From Nematostella vectensis (taxonomy: Eukaryota > Cnidaria > Anthozoa > Actiniaria > Edwardsiidae): a stretch of 64,000 nucleotides of DNA. The notes below the pieces were generated by a model. It had not been told where the DNA came from. It made no database searches and worked only from the letters and a program-made list of their open reading frames with translations. A program made the translations under genes and the position numbers. Numbering within the stretch: position 1 is the stretch's first letter; the number at the start of each line of letters is the position of its first letter. This document shows positions 1-11,548 of the stretch, in pieces. The stretch covers positions 11,588,442 to 11,652,441 of the forward strand of contig NC_064045.1 in assembly GCF_932526225.1 (NCBI RefSeq). Reading direction: 5' to 3'.

Positions 1-420
1 GATGGTGATGGTGATGGTGATGGTGATGGTGATGGTGATGGTGATGGTGATGGTGATGGTGATGGTGATGGTGATGGTGATGGTGATGGTGATGGTGATG
101 GTGATGGTGATGGTGGTGGTGATGGTGATGGTGATGGTGGTGGTGATGGTGGTGGTGATGGTGGTAGTGATGGTGGTGGTGATGGTGGTAGTGGTGGTGG
201 TGATGGTGATGGTGGTGATGGTGATGGTGGTGGTGATGGTGATTGTGATGAAGGTGGTGATGTTGATGGTGATGGTGATGGTGGTGGTGATGGTGGTGGC
301 GATGGTGATGGTGATGGTGGTCGTGATGGTGGTCGTAATGGTGGTGGTGATGGTGATGGTGATGGTGATGGTGATGGTGGTGGTGATGGTGATGGTGGTG
401 GTGGTAGTGATGGTGGTGGT
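1..420. repeat. GATGGT/GGTGAT microsatellite next to a splice donor
   Basis: A long (GATGGT)n run, pure for about 110 bases and then degrading into GGT and GAT variants. On the minus strand it reads (ACCATC)n. It lies in intron 2 of the left BCCT gene and begins only a few bases after that intron's GT at 423-422. The long open frame through it is a product of the repeat, not a gene. The array touches the left edge, so its full length is unknown. Confidence 0.97.
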
Positions 421-3400
421 TACCTGGTAGAAGCAGGATCGTATCGTCATCGGCATCCTCTTCCTGTGTGCCAAAAACGCCAAGAACAGCCCGACAAGTG
501 TGTACGCGATCCAGCCATGGACTCCCCAGTGGAACAGCGTCATGTTAATAGCATCTCGGGCGCGCTGGTTATCGGAGTACCTAAAAGAAAACAATGAGAA
601 GGCCCCATAAGACGGGCCTTCCTATAACGGACACCTACATACAAAGGACAACCCTATGTGAGGGACCAAAAGAAAAAACGGATAGACCCATATGATGGAC
701 ACCTCCATAAAACGGATACTCACATGTAATACCAAGATCACCTCGGATTCTTTTGTTTTATAAGGGACGATTACTAGCGAAATTTCCCAAATACAATAGA
801 TGGTATAAAATTTCCCTCGTGCATGAATGAGGGGGGTAATTTAATTTCTCTCTACATCAGTGCTTGAGAGAATTTAGAACCAAGATGCTTGTCTTCTAGT
901 TTTCACCAGGGAAACAAATAGAAGGCAGCTTCCTGATTAGCCCAGGAATAGATCCTGCGCAAGAGGGCAGAGTATACCTAAACAATGATAACTAGATCCA
1001 TGTGGGATGATTTTGATTTCTGTACGAATGCGTACTTATGACGTCAAAGAATAAACGCTGATTGTGTTTTTATTTAAATACTTTTGAACTAGTGAATATT
1101 TCATTTCAGACTGATTTTGCAATTAAATAGGGTGGTCTCTAAAGAGGTAAAAACACAATGGATATGTGACCGGGTGGTATTTTGGGTTATTTTAGATTTT
1201 GCAAAGATTTTAAGTAAGCGATTTTTGGATTGCGATTATAATTGTTTTACGTATTTTACGGATTGTTTCTCAAACGTGATTCTAATTCGATCCGTACACG
1301 TTTAGAAATTTACTTTACTTTACATGTTTCAAATTCCTTTAGATTAGTATCAATAGCTTGATAGTGCTAATTGAATCAAGTAAGCGTCCTTTTACCATTT
1401 CCCAGGAAGATTAGTTTCTAAATTAGACAGGACAATGGACGCTGAGTAATGTGAACGGTAGTAAATGTTAGCATCCCTAGAAAAATGCGCGTCCCCAAGC
1501 GAGTATAAAAGCGGCTGTTTTTACAGTATCTGTTAGTTTTTTTTTTTGTACCGTTGAGCAAAGGAGACGCGTTGCTTGCGAGGCGTGATGCGGAGCGAGA
1601 AATGCAGTTGCTCAGGGGAGACAGTCAGCAGAGATAAGCTACAAGCTTAGAGCGCTGTCCGTACGGGCCTGTCATGCCAGTTGTGTTCAGTTTGATTTAC
1701 CGGTTGTAAGTACTTTGTTTTTAAAACTAGCCTTTGGTTTAGGTTACCTTTTCTCGGGATTTGACTATGTTTGTTATCACTTAAAATTTATTATTTAATT
1801 TGTTAATAAATCCTTATAAGTCCATGCCTTGCATCATGTATTCGTTCTCACGTTGCCTTTCGCTCGATCGTTTTCGTTTCATTCCATTTATTTTTGCCAA
1901 ATTTTGGCTGGTGTCAGAACCTGATAGTTTTGCCTTCAGTATTGCATTTGTTTCTATATTTTTCGTAACCGCACGGTAAATGTCAAGTTCCGACGGTTAC
2001 ACATACATAGGCATGATTAAACAGTGTTCGCTCATCCAACCTAAGATAACTCTTAGTTTCTAGTTTATTTCCTCGGTGATCATGGTATTACCTGCGGCGT
2101 GTCGGGCTTCAACTTATCATCCTTTGGTCGCGGGGACATTTAATCACTATAAATTCCCCTCGTGCCATGCTATTACTTATAATAACAGCACTACCTCCAT
2201 ATAACGGACACATCCATTAAAACGGAAATATTCGTACCACCGAGGACAACACCCTGGTCCACTTAAAGACGAACCCCCACCCCCCTCGCTCAAAATCCTG
2301 GCTACGGGCCTGCTAACAAAGTTCACTAATGGCCCTGTAAGTGCACTTTTTTCGATGAGGGATTGACTATTGTGCCTATCAGAATCCGTCCTGTCAAATC
2401 CATACCGCTCCCAAAACTCCCGTTGACTCAAAACATCCGACTTTATCCCTAAATGTAACCAGCTCAAACATTCTCCGATGACAGATTGACCATGTGCTGT
2501 ACAAAATGCGACCTCGCAAATCCACAGCGCAATGAATAACTCCCATTGACTCAAAACAGCCCACTTATCACCCTTTGTCCTAAGGGTAAACCAGTTCAAA
2601 CATTCGTCGATGACGGATTGACTATTGTGCTATACAAAATCTGACCCTTCACTGGCTATAGAATAATTTTACTCCAAAAAGTCTAATATATTATTAGTGT
2701 TGAATAAAGCACGTATTATTACCAAAACTGACTATATTTCGGGTTATTGGGATTCCTGTGGCGCCGGGACAAGATTGAGGCTGGTGCTGGGTTAGTGTTC
2801 AGCTTCAGCGCAATTTTTCAGGGGTGTAAATGATATTGTATAGGGGGGGGGGAGAAAGAATATTAGCTTCTTCCCAACTGAAATCTTATTTTAAAACATG
2901 TTGTCATACTACCAATCTGAAAAGTTAGTAGGGGGGGGGGGGGAGAACTTTGACACGAATCGAAATTCGTAAATTTATTGACTGAAGTTAATAAAACCAA
3001 AACGTTTTCATACCACCTATCTGAAAAGTTAGTAGATGGGGGGGGGGGGAAAGGGGACTTTTTTCATACCACCAATATGAAAAGTTAGTAGTGCGGATGG
3101 AAGTTAATAAAACCAAAACTGTAAAAGATTAAAATAGTAGATGCCACACTTTAGGCGATTATTTTTAACGCCAGCCAAACGAAAGTCATGAAAGTGTAAG
3201 CAGAAGGCGCACCACATTCATTTATCTATATTGTAGGGGGTCTGATGCTGAGACTTTTAGGAGGCTCGAAAATTGATCAAAATACCTATTCTAAAATAAG
3301 GCCCTCCCCTACACCCTGTTTCAAAAATTGAGGCCCTCCCCCCAACCATAGCAGCCCTCCCCCCACCGTTGAATAATGACCCTTCCCTTACGACACTTGT

Positions 3401-5003
3401 AAATCGCGAGCTTTGATTGGTCAAGGGTCCATGTGTGCGCGTCCTCCCCAAAACTAGATTGAAACATAAGAAAATAAAATATTGTTGTATGAAACAAATA
3501 GATCACAATTTTTGTGCGTCTGTCCTCTTCGTTTGCATCCTGCATGACGTGTTAGGTTCAAAATTTAAACATTTTCAAGTTGGTGTACACCGAATAAAGA
3601 TACGTTTGCATGAAAGAGAATTATTAGTTCAACAAATTCACAGAGTTTGAACTTGGTACGGTCATTTGTGCTCGAAAAAAAAAGCGATCGAAGTTGCGTT
3701 TTCGCTACTGAAATGAATGGCGCCGCCATCTTGGTAGGTAAGAGCTACCCATCAACAAACGCCAAGCGCCTACAAATAACAACATTTATATTCACAAATC
3801 TCTCTTGTACTTATATATCACCGTGAAAAAGCATCTGAATGATTTTGAGTTGAAATTGATCACAAGTATTAGAATTTTTACTGTCAAAATAAACATGCTT
3901 TGCGGCCAGCTAGTGTTGCGTGACTCAACTTGTGTCACCGATTTTTCCAGAACAAAATGAAATAAATCCTTGCAATTTGGCAGGTAGACTTGTGTAGCGT
4001 GTGGGTAGCGTGTGTTTCAACAACATTTAAAGCAGATCGCTGTAGGATTGATTTTTTATAAGTTGTTTTCTAGAAGTTGTAATATAATCTAAACAGAGAA
4101 CAATAGAGTGACGTCAGTTGGATACGAAGAATAGATGCATAGAAGACGCTCACAGCGTGTCATGAACAACAGTCACGCAACACGACTGCGTCTCGCTGCG
4201 TACCAGGTGTGAAGTAAGGCAAAAGTACACTTGCTTTTGTACTTTTGTATTCAAAACTATTTTCATGATATACCAAAAACTAATATCTCATTGTAATATC
4301 TGTGTTCTGTTTAGCGAGGCTCGATTTTACGATTTATTTTAATCTTTTCAGCTGCCAAACTACTGTAGGAGAAAATTCTACACAAAGGAAAAAGATTAAT
4401 AGACTTTTAGTACGTTCGCATATCAAACCCACGAGCACTCCCCCCAAATCGACGTTCAAAAAATCGCAATCCCCCCAAACATAACAGTCCCCCCCCCTGT
4501 TAACTAATGACCCTTCTTTTAGCCATTAAAACTGGATGCGGTATTTACCTTCCCTGGTAGCGGTTTCCCCACTGGCTTCCAGGCTCATAGTGATAGATGG
4601 GCTCAGCGACACCAAAGTAGAACAATCCAACGCCAATACCAGCAGCGAACAACATCATAAAGTATGAGACGTCATTAAACTCTGGTTTCTCATTATCTCT
4701 TCCCAGCTTCAACTTGGAGTATTTTGAAAAGAAAAGCACGGCAATGAAAACGCCACACACATTTTGGGTTCCTATGTAAAGCCAAGTCCATGTGGCTGTC
4801 ACCCAGTTCGTCCATTTCGGCATTTCTTCTGCTGCTACGTCGGCTTTGATCAAGCAAAACCCAACCAAACCCCAGATTACTATTGCGGAGACAACGCTTA
4901 CGACAGGATTCATGTTTACTTTTAGTGGACCGATGGAAAATTTGAGAGTCCGACATTTATCCGCGTGTGCTTCTGCAATTTCGTGCTCTTCCATTGTTGC
5001 CAT
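1..5003 (-). CDS. BCCT-family transporter, left paralogue (first two coding exons only)
   Basis: Partial gene for a sodium-coupled betaine/choline/carnitine transporter of the plasma membrane. Coding exon 1 is 5003-4549 and exon 2 is 580-424; the rest lies beyond the left edge. Exon 1 encodes the cytosolic N-terminus, TM1-TM2 and the glycine-rich TM3 segment AAGIGVGLFYFGVAEPIYHY, typical of the family. It ends within an Arg codon (AG, then GTAAAT), and exon 2 starts with G TAC TCC GAT, giving R-YSDNQ as in the two paralogues. Exon 2 is 157 nt, identical in length and phase to exon 2 of the middle paralogue, and ends FYQ before GTAACC. I chose the Met at 5003 (MATMEEHE) because it lines up with the start of the other two copies; the frame is open upstream to a Met at 5072. 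The roughly 4 kb intron between the exons holds an LTR and tandem repeats. The substrate is inferred from family only. Confidence 0.88.
1165..2001 (+). mobile_element. LTR of a Ty3/gypsy-like retrotransposon, apparently solo
   Basis: About 837 bp, closely matching 10500-11334. It starts TGTGACCG and ends CGGTTACA, giving the TG...CA ends and short inverted repeat of an LTR. A TATA box (GTATAAAAG near 1503) lies about 340 bp in and AATAAA (near 1803) about 640 bp in, the expected U3-R-U5 order. No primer-binding-like sequence follows, so it looks like a solo or 3' LTR. I saw no clear target-site duplication. It sits in intron 1 of the left BCCT gene. The small ORF inside it recurs in the other copy and is LTR sequence, not a gene. 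Confidence 0.82.
2352..2655. repeat. Degenerate tandem repeat, period about 123-132 bp
   Basis: Two full units and a partial third begin near 2352, 2476 and 2608. Shared marks are CGATGAGGGATTGAC/CGATGACAGATTGAC, TTGACTCAAAACA and CAGTTCAAACATTC. An open frame on the minus strand crosses it but matches no family I know. Confidence 0.75.
2840..3110. repeat. G-tract repeat with TCTGAAAAGTTAGTAG motif
   Basis: The motif CATACCACCAATCTGAAAAG (with small changes) followed by TTAGTAG and, mostly, a run of nine or more G occurs at about 2905, 3010 and 3066. GAAGTTAATAAAACCAAAAC occurs twice. A small, young tandem duplication in an intron. Confidence 0.7.
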
Positions 5004-8000
5004 CTTCGCCCAGTACCCCGAAACTTTGCGACCTATAATGCGAATAGCAAGGGCTCTCTTCTTAAATAACACTTACTTGCAAACCGGAATGTTTTGAAGT
5101 ATCAAATGATACGAACAGGATAAGTATCCTGTGTTTAGGCTGGGTAGCATAATACCGTCTTCTGATTGGTTTATACGAGGTGCTTAACAAGCGATATTGG
5201 AATAATTCCTTGGTAGATATAACCCGGCTCAACTCATCCACGGGCACGCTGTGATTGAGCTTATCTGCACAACGAATAAAGAATCCCGCACTGGAGATAA
5301 TCGGGATTTTTTTTTTCTTTTGCCAAAGAAGAACATGTCGTCATAGATAGAAATTGCATGGTTGCGCACGCGCGAAGCGAGAGGTCAAATAACAACAGTC
5401 AATCCAAACTAAAATCTCGAGAATATTTATACCCCCTAAAATATCTAATGGTAAGTCTCTAAATATAAAAATACGGGACGAGAATTCATCGTCAGATTTT
5501 CCACTATGTGAACAGTTCTTAATTGTTTTAAATCAATTAATCAAACGCAAAACTAGATTCACTGCAAAACGCTTAAAATCACGAAAGTTTCTCTTTTAGT
5601 TTCATTCTACCAAATGCAAGATTTTGTTATTGTACTATGGGATAGATGATGTTCCAAATGTTCCACGTTATTTGGTACCAATGAATAGTTAGTACAAAGA
5701 TCTTGTAATAACTTTGTACTCCTCGCGTGTTTGGCAGATTTTATCACTTCGATCTTAAAGCTATCGATTGTCAGTCACGTTTGGTCACAAGACTATCATT
5801 ATGCCCCTAAAACATGACACAGATCCCGGGGGGGGGGGGGGGGGGGGGGGAGTTCTTCCCATGTCGACATGATAGGGATGCTCGTCGTATTTTTTAGAGG
5901 TCAAAATCGGATCTCAGGTATTTTTTAGGAGGTTTCCGAGAAAAAATAGGCTTTTCTCTTAGAAATGATAGTTTTTAGGGCTTCTTGGGTATTTTTTAGG
6001 GTAGCAATTTTTGGCCGAGCAGTTATTTTTAGGGGAATTTTTCGGATTTCTCGACGAGAATCCCTATCGCTTTTCCCCTGAAGAACCCTCCCCGGGACAC
6101 AAATCAGAGTGTCAAGGGCATGTTTTTAAAGTACGCATTACAACAGAGCATGGTGAACCATAGAAAGGGATAAAAACCTTTTCCTTGTCCAGATTAGCGA
6201 ATAGTGTAGGAGTAGTAAATATCCGTTAGACATTTTAGGAACTTTACAGGCTGACATTTGGCATTTCGAGCGGGAAATTAATTGGTTCTTACTTGAGAGA
6301 TCACTCAAACGTTTTGTCAAACTTCTGATTATGGTTGATAACGAGATAGAAATCAAGTTTCTTAAACGCGGGTGTTTACTGTATGCAAAGAGAAAAATCA
6401 AAGAGCTAAATTGAGTTATATTATAATTGTAAAGCGCTACTGGATTTTCGGTAGAAATGGCGCTCTAAAAAGGTATATTATATTATCATTTGGCTCGAAT
6501 ACTGTGCATTCTACAATTGATAGCGAATTATCATCTTTGAAATAAACATTTTGAGTGAACTAGTTTTCAATCTTCCAATAACCCATTTATTGCGCATGCG
6601 CATCACTTGAATGCTGTAAGAAAAGGGTACCTCTGATGACAAGCTTTTTATCACGCTATCGAAATCCAACAAAGAATGTCAAATTAAATAATGCAATAAC
6701 GCGAGTCTTATTCAGGGTAAAACATATTCTCTGATGGGTTGTATGTTAAAACCCTTTGTTTTACACAGGAGCAAAAACAAGACGATACTAATCTCGCCAA
6801 CAAATTGGAGATCGTTCGTGTTGTGCTAAGCTGCTAAGCCCTCTCAACAACTATTTCCCTTTCTTGGGAATTTACCAAGGCTCTACAGGTAGCGTAAAAA
6901 CACGAGGAACTAGTTTTAAACAGGTTTTAAAGATGAGTGCACCATAGTGATCAGGTGTCATGGAGCGATTATATAGAATATCAACGCAAATTATATCACG
7001 TCGCGTGAATCAATACGAGGTGAGGTCATGTTATGCAGAGATGGCGGGATATAGCAGGAGATAGCCGGAGTTTAGGGGCAAATCATGAACTCAATCTCAT
7101 GTCCAGATGCGTCAAAATACGCAGTGATTGTAGTAAAATCCCTCACATGCTGTGTTAGTACAGTATTGTAGTAGGAGGGGAATAAAGAGCTCTTGTCAGC
7201 CACACCTTTGTTATTGTTTTCAACCAACATCGAAAGAAAAAATATGAGAAGAAACCCCCAAATAATACCACCTAAAAATAAAATTTTATGGTTTCTTTTT
7301 CAAGTTCAATCGAAAAATTCGCAACAGCTTTTCCAAATCAGCCGTTGAAAATGGATGCTTTCTAATCTTATTTACTTTGCTTTGCTGGGAGGACAAAAAA
7401 TACTTTGCTAGGAGGACCAAAAATGACGGCTTTTTTAATTTTCGGGAAAATGACCTGTATATCTCAGCTCATCGTCGGAATATCTCTTCTTATAAATATT
7501 TATAAATATAAATAAATATCTTATAAATATTTATAAATATTTTTTCGCAAAACCCAAAGTAATCATCTAGAAATTCGAATTGCTGCTTAGGATCGTATAA
7601 GCCTCGCTCCCCCGCACATGCAATCGCCTTGTCCATAGAAAAGGAACAAACTTTCGATGGCTCCGGCCGCTTGGGGCTCCTGTGGCAAGCTTTTGTTTTT
7701 TATGGCCCCTTCCTAACAATGACGCTAAAGGCCAATCACGCCGCAATTTTATGATTTTATGCTCCCGCTCAATGCCGAGTCACTCAAAAAAATGTGGGTC
7801 ATTTTCTTTTTAAGAAATCTTCAAATACTATGTTTTTTCTATATGATAACTATAACCGCCCACCCCCTTTCAGCCGATCGTGCGCGCCTGCAAGCACTTA
7901 GTCTGTGACCTCTTTCCTCTCGAATCACCCAATCATCATTCAATCTACCTAAATACGGACGCTTTTTTGATAAAAATAAATAATTCATTCTTTCAAGCTG

Positions 8001-9178
8001 ACACACTTGCGCAATTTTCAATTGCCCCAAAACACTAAAACAAATGTCGTCCAAACCTTTCGAAATCTTTTGAAATATTTTAAATGCCCTATCAGTCATA
8101 ACCCACCCTTCCCCACAACTCATAGATGACAGGTATACTTATTCCATTACTTCAATCTTTTTTTTTCTTAAATTTATACTCCACTTTGAACTCTTGATTT
8201 GAGAAAGCCTGTGGCCCAAATCATATTATTTTACAACCAAAAAACCTAATTCTCCTTGATTGAAAGGAGCAGGCACCGCAGAGCCAGGGGGGGGGGGGGA
8301 GGGGGCGCTCAGCCCCTCCAATAATAAGTCCGCCATTTGGAAAACATTCACAAAATATGTAGCGCTTCTGAAAAAATGTAACATAATTTCCATACACAAT
8401 GTAACACGTCGCTTTAAGCTTTACGATAACTATAAAAATTGATAATATAAAGCGAAATAATCGGGCAATAATGAGCCAACAAGCGAACCAGCCCATGAGT
8501 AAATCTAAATATATCAAGTAAAGCACAACTATTTTTTTTTGATAGGTCTAGATGAACCTAGAAGCACACAATTAGTTTCTAGGATTTTATGAAATCCTGA
8601 ATATTGCAGCCTTAGCCATCATAGCATCAGTGATTAAGGACTCTGTACTCTCTGACTTCAGCTGTTTATTACCGATTACAGAGGACAGTGCTACTACGGA
8701 GCGAGTTTGGGAAGGGTCACTATTCAACGGTGGGGAAGGGCTATTACAAAACTTAGGGGAGGGCCTTATTCCTTTAACAGGTATTCTGATTTCCGAGCCC
8801 TCTAATGTCTGGAATTTCTAAATTTTCCTGGGGAGATCCCAAACCCCTACCAATTAATAAATGTGAAGCCTACGGCTTGCACTTCATGACTTTTTTTTTG
8901 GATGGCGCAGAAAATCATTACCCCAGGGTACCTTATACTTTGTTTTATCTTTTGCAGTTTTGGTTTTATGAATTTCAGTCCCCGAGCACCTCGAAAGTGC
9001 CTCGAAGTAGATTTTCCTATAAAAGTCTTCAAATCTCGCTAGTGTTCTTGTCCTCTTTTGACGTCATAAGAGCTAACATCACTTTGTATGTAGCGAATGA
9101 ACTAATGAACTCGTGAAACGAAATGAAAACCGGAGGAGAGGGTTTAGAACCTTCCCTTCTCCCAGCTTGTTTCAAAGC
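5004..9178. other. Intergenic region upstream of the left BCCT gene
   Basis: No coding feature recognised. It contains a poly-G run at 5828-5850 followed by a repeat with several TTTTTAGG stretches, a TGCGCATGCGCA palindrome near 6592 (NRF1-like), an A/T-rich ATAAATATTTATAAATA tract near 7490-7540, a fragment of the CAGGCGCGT MITE family at about 7780-7870 (TTCAAATACTATG core) and a C/G-rich repeat at 8695-8810 that is an inverted relative of 3255-3440. The left BCCT promoter should lie just above 5003, but no TATA or initiator could be assigned. Confidence 0.5.
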
Positions 9179-9953
9179 AAGCAATAGGCTCCATGACCAA
9201 ATATAGGCAATAGACTCCATGACCAAATATAGGCAAAAGGCTCCATGACCAAATATAGGCAAAAGGCTCCATGACCAAATATAGGCAATAGACTCCATGA
9301 GCAAATATAGGCAATAGACTCCATGACCAAATATGGGCAATAGACTCCATGAGCAAATATAGGCAATAGACTCCATGAGCAAATATAGGCAAAAGGCTCC
9401 ATGACCAAATATAGGCAATAGACTCCATGAGCAAATATAGGCAATAGACTCCATGACCAAATATAGGCAATAGGCTCCATGACCAAATATAGGCAATAGA
9501 CTCCATGACCAAATATAGGCAATAGACTCCATGACCAAATATAGGCAATAGGCTCCATGACCAAATATAGGCAATAGACTCCATGACCAAATATAGGCAA
9601 TAGACTCCATGACCAAATATAGGCAATAGGCTCCATGACCAAATATAGGCAAAAGGCTCCATGACCAAATATAGGCAATAGACTCCATGACCAAATATGG
9701 GCAACAGACTCCATGACCAAATATAGGCAAAAGGCTCCATGACCAAATATGGGCAATAGACTCCATGACCAAATATAGGCAAAAGGCTCCATGACCAAAT
9801 ATGGGCAAAATGCTCCATGACCAAATATAGGCAAAAGGCTCCATGACCAAATATAGGCAAAAGGCTCCATGACCAAATATAGGCAATAGGCTCCATGACC
9901 AAATATAGGCAAAAGGCTACATGACCAAATATAGGCAAAAGGCTCCATGACTA
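9179..9953. repeat. 26-bp minisatellite, about 30 copies
   Basis: A near-perfect head-to-tail array with unit close to CAATAGACTCCATGACCAAA plus TATAGG. Units differ mainly at AATAGACTCC, AATAGGCTCC or AAAAGGCTCC, at ACCAAATAT or AGCAAATAT, and at TAGG or TGGG. Because 26 is not a multiple of three and the unit has no stop on the minus strand, all three minus frames stay open for over 250 codons (YIWSWSLLPIFGHG repeats). This explains the long ORFs without a gene. It lies between the left and middle BCCT genes. Confidence 0.97.
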
Positions 9954-10499
9954 AAATTTCACATTGTGCACCATTATCTGTGTATGATAGGGCAAGCTCT
10001 AAGGGGCCCCTTTTTGGATACAGCGTGCAATTTCAGTCCTCCCACCCCCTTCTCCTATCACTACCCAGCTGCCACTCCCAAACAAAAAAAATATACTCCG
10101 CGGTGCCTGAGGAGCGAATGTTCAATTTTTTTATATATTTTTTAATTTAAGTTTGTTTAACAGCGTTTAAAACCTCTGTAAAAAAACATTTGTCTTATTG
10201 AAAACATGAATTAAGATAAAGTATGTATTTCATGTATGTACACATGTAAATAAAATAGGATCTGACTGAGTGAAAAATGTAATTTAAAGATGCTATTCAG
10301 TATAACCGGTTTAGCAAAATGAATCATTTACCTACAGGGTAAAAAGATGGGAAAAGGGAATTTGACATTATTCCGGGCTAAAAAACAGAAACGTAGGAAG
10401 AAATGACCGGACAGTCTGTATCTGCTGGTGTGCGTCGAACCTTGTGGCAACAACGCAGGTTTATGTTTTTCGAACGATATTTCGGCAGGCCAATACCTG
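9954..10499. other. Unremarkable intergenic stretch
   Basis: A/T-rich sequence between the minisatellite and the second LTR. No exon, repeat unit or RNA gene was recognised. Confidence 0.4.
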
Positions 10500-11334
10500 T
10501 GTGACCGGGTGGTATTTTGGGTTATTTTAGATTTTGCAAAGATTTTAAGTAAGCGATTTTTGGATTGCGATTATAATTGTTTTACGTATTTTACGGATTG
10601 TTTCTCAAACGTGATTCTAATTCGATCCGTACACGTTTAGGAATTTACTTTCAACATGTTTCAAATTCCTTTAGATTAGTATCAATAGCTTGATAGTGAT
10701 AATTGACTTAAGTTTAGCGTCCTTATACCATTTCCCAGGAAGATTAATTTCTAAATTTGACAGGACAATGGACGCTGAGTAATTTGAGCTGTAGTAAATG
10801 TTAGCGTCCCTAGAAAAATGCGCGTCCCCAAGCAAGTTTAAAAGCGGCTGTTTTTACAGTATCTGATAGTTTTTTTTTTTTTTTAGTTTAATACCGTTGA
10901 GCAAAGGAGACGCATTGCTTGCGCGGCGTGATGCGGGAGCGAGATATGCAGTTGCTCAGGGAAGACAGTCAGCAGAGATAAGCTATAAGCTTAGAGCGCT
11001 GTCCGTACGGGTGTCATGCCAGTTGTGTTCAGTTTAATTGATTTACCAGTTTTTAAAACTAGCCTTTGGTTTAGGTTACCTTTTCTCGGGATTTGATTAT
11101 GTTTGTTATCACTTAAAATTTATTATTTAATTTGTTAATAAATCCTTATAAGTCCATGCCTTGCATCATGTATTCGTTCTCACGTTGCCTTTCGCTCGAT
11201 CGTTTTCGTTTCATTCCATTTAATTTTGCCTACTTTTTGGCTGGTGTCAGAACCTGATAGTTTTGCCTTCAGTATTGCATTTGTTTCTATATTTTTCGTA
11301 ACCGCACGGTAAATGTCAAGTTCCGACGGTTACA
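10500..11334 (+). mobile_element. 5' LTR of the same Ty3/gypsy-like retrotransposon
   Basis: About 835 bp, same ends and order as 1165-2001, with scattered substitutions and small indels. The TATA box is changed to GTTTAAAAG (about 10835), so this copy's promoter may be weakened. AATAAA is kept near 11137. The LTR is followed at once by TTTTGATGCATCAGAAGTGG, which resembles the primer-binding region of Ty3/gypsy elements, so this is a 5' LTR with the start of the internal region. No reverse transcriptase, integrase or 3' LTR follows, so the element is truncated. Confidence 0.82.
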
Positions 11335-11548
11335 TTTTGATGCATCAGAAGTGGGATGCAAGTCGATTCTATGGCGTAGGTTTTCATTAAGTTTTTAGTT
11401 TGTGTGTAAGTAAGTTTTTGTTACAACGGTTCTCAACACACTGGTCATGGCTGGCCCGGACACGAGACGTACTCTGGTGGCCTTGCGAGGATCGCAACGA
11501 GGAGCGCCAGAGGGACGGACGGTTCTGCAAAAGATAAAGTTGGTCTGA
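11335..11548 (+). pseudogene. Leader and possible gag start of the truncated LTR element
   Basis: A primer-binding-like stretch (11335-11358) is followed by an untranslated leader and an ATG at 11447. It opens a 33-codon frame beginning MAGPDTRRTLVALRGSQRG and ends at a stop at 11546. Basic, LRG-containing N-termini like this occur in gag proteins of LTR elements, but the match is by eye only. Nothing after the stop resembles the rest of gag. Alternative: a chance frame. Confidence 0.4.

Larger units (their letters stand above)
581..4548. other. Intron 1 of the left BCCT gene, repeat-rich
   Basis: Non-coding. Besides the LTR at 1165-2001 it holds the tandem block at 2352-2655, the G-tract repeats at 2840-3110 and two C-rich repeat stretches at 3255-3440 and 4425-4515, each ending close to ATGACCCTTC. 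A plus-strand CGCCGCCATCTTGG at 3721-3734 resembles a YY1 site. No other exon was recognised. Confidence 0.6.

Noticed and set aside
2-430. 142-codon Met/Val ORF
   Set aside because: It is only the GATGGT microsatellite in translation.
1117-1305. 62-codon ORF repeated at 10428-10640
   Set aside because: It is inside the LTR; the shared protein sequence follows from the DNA repeat.
9029-9948. Three overlapping minus ORFs of 258-285 codons
   Set aside because: All arise from the stop-free 26-bp repeat; no splice or domain evidence.
9179-9953. CRISPR-like array
   Set aside because: Units are contiguous without unique spacers, and the genome is eukaryotic.
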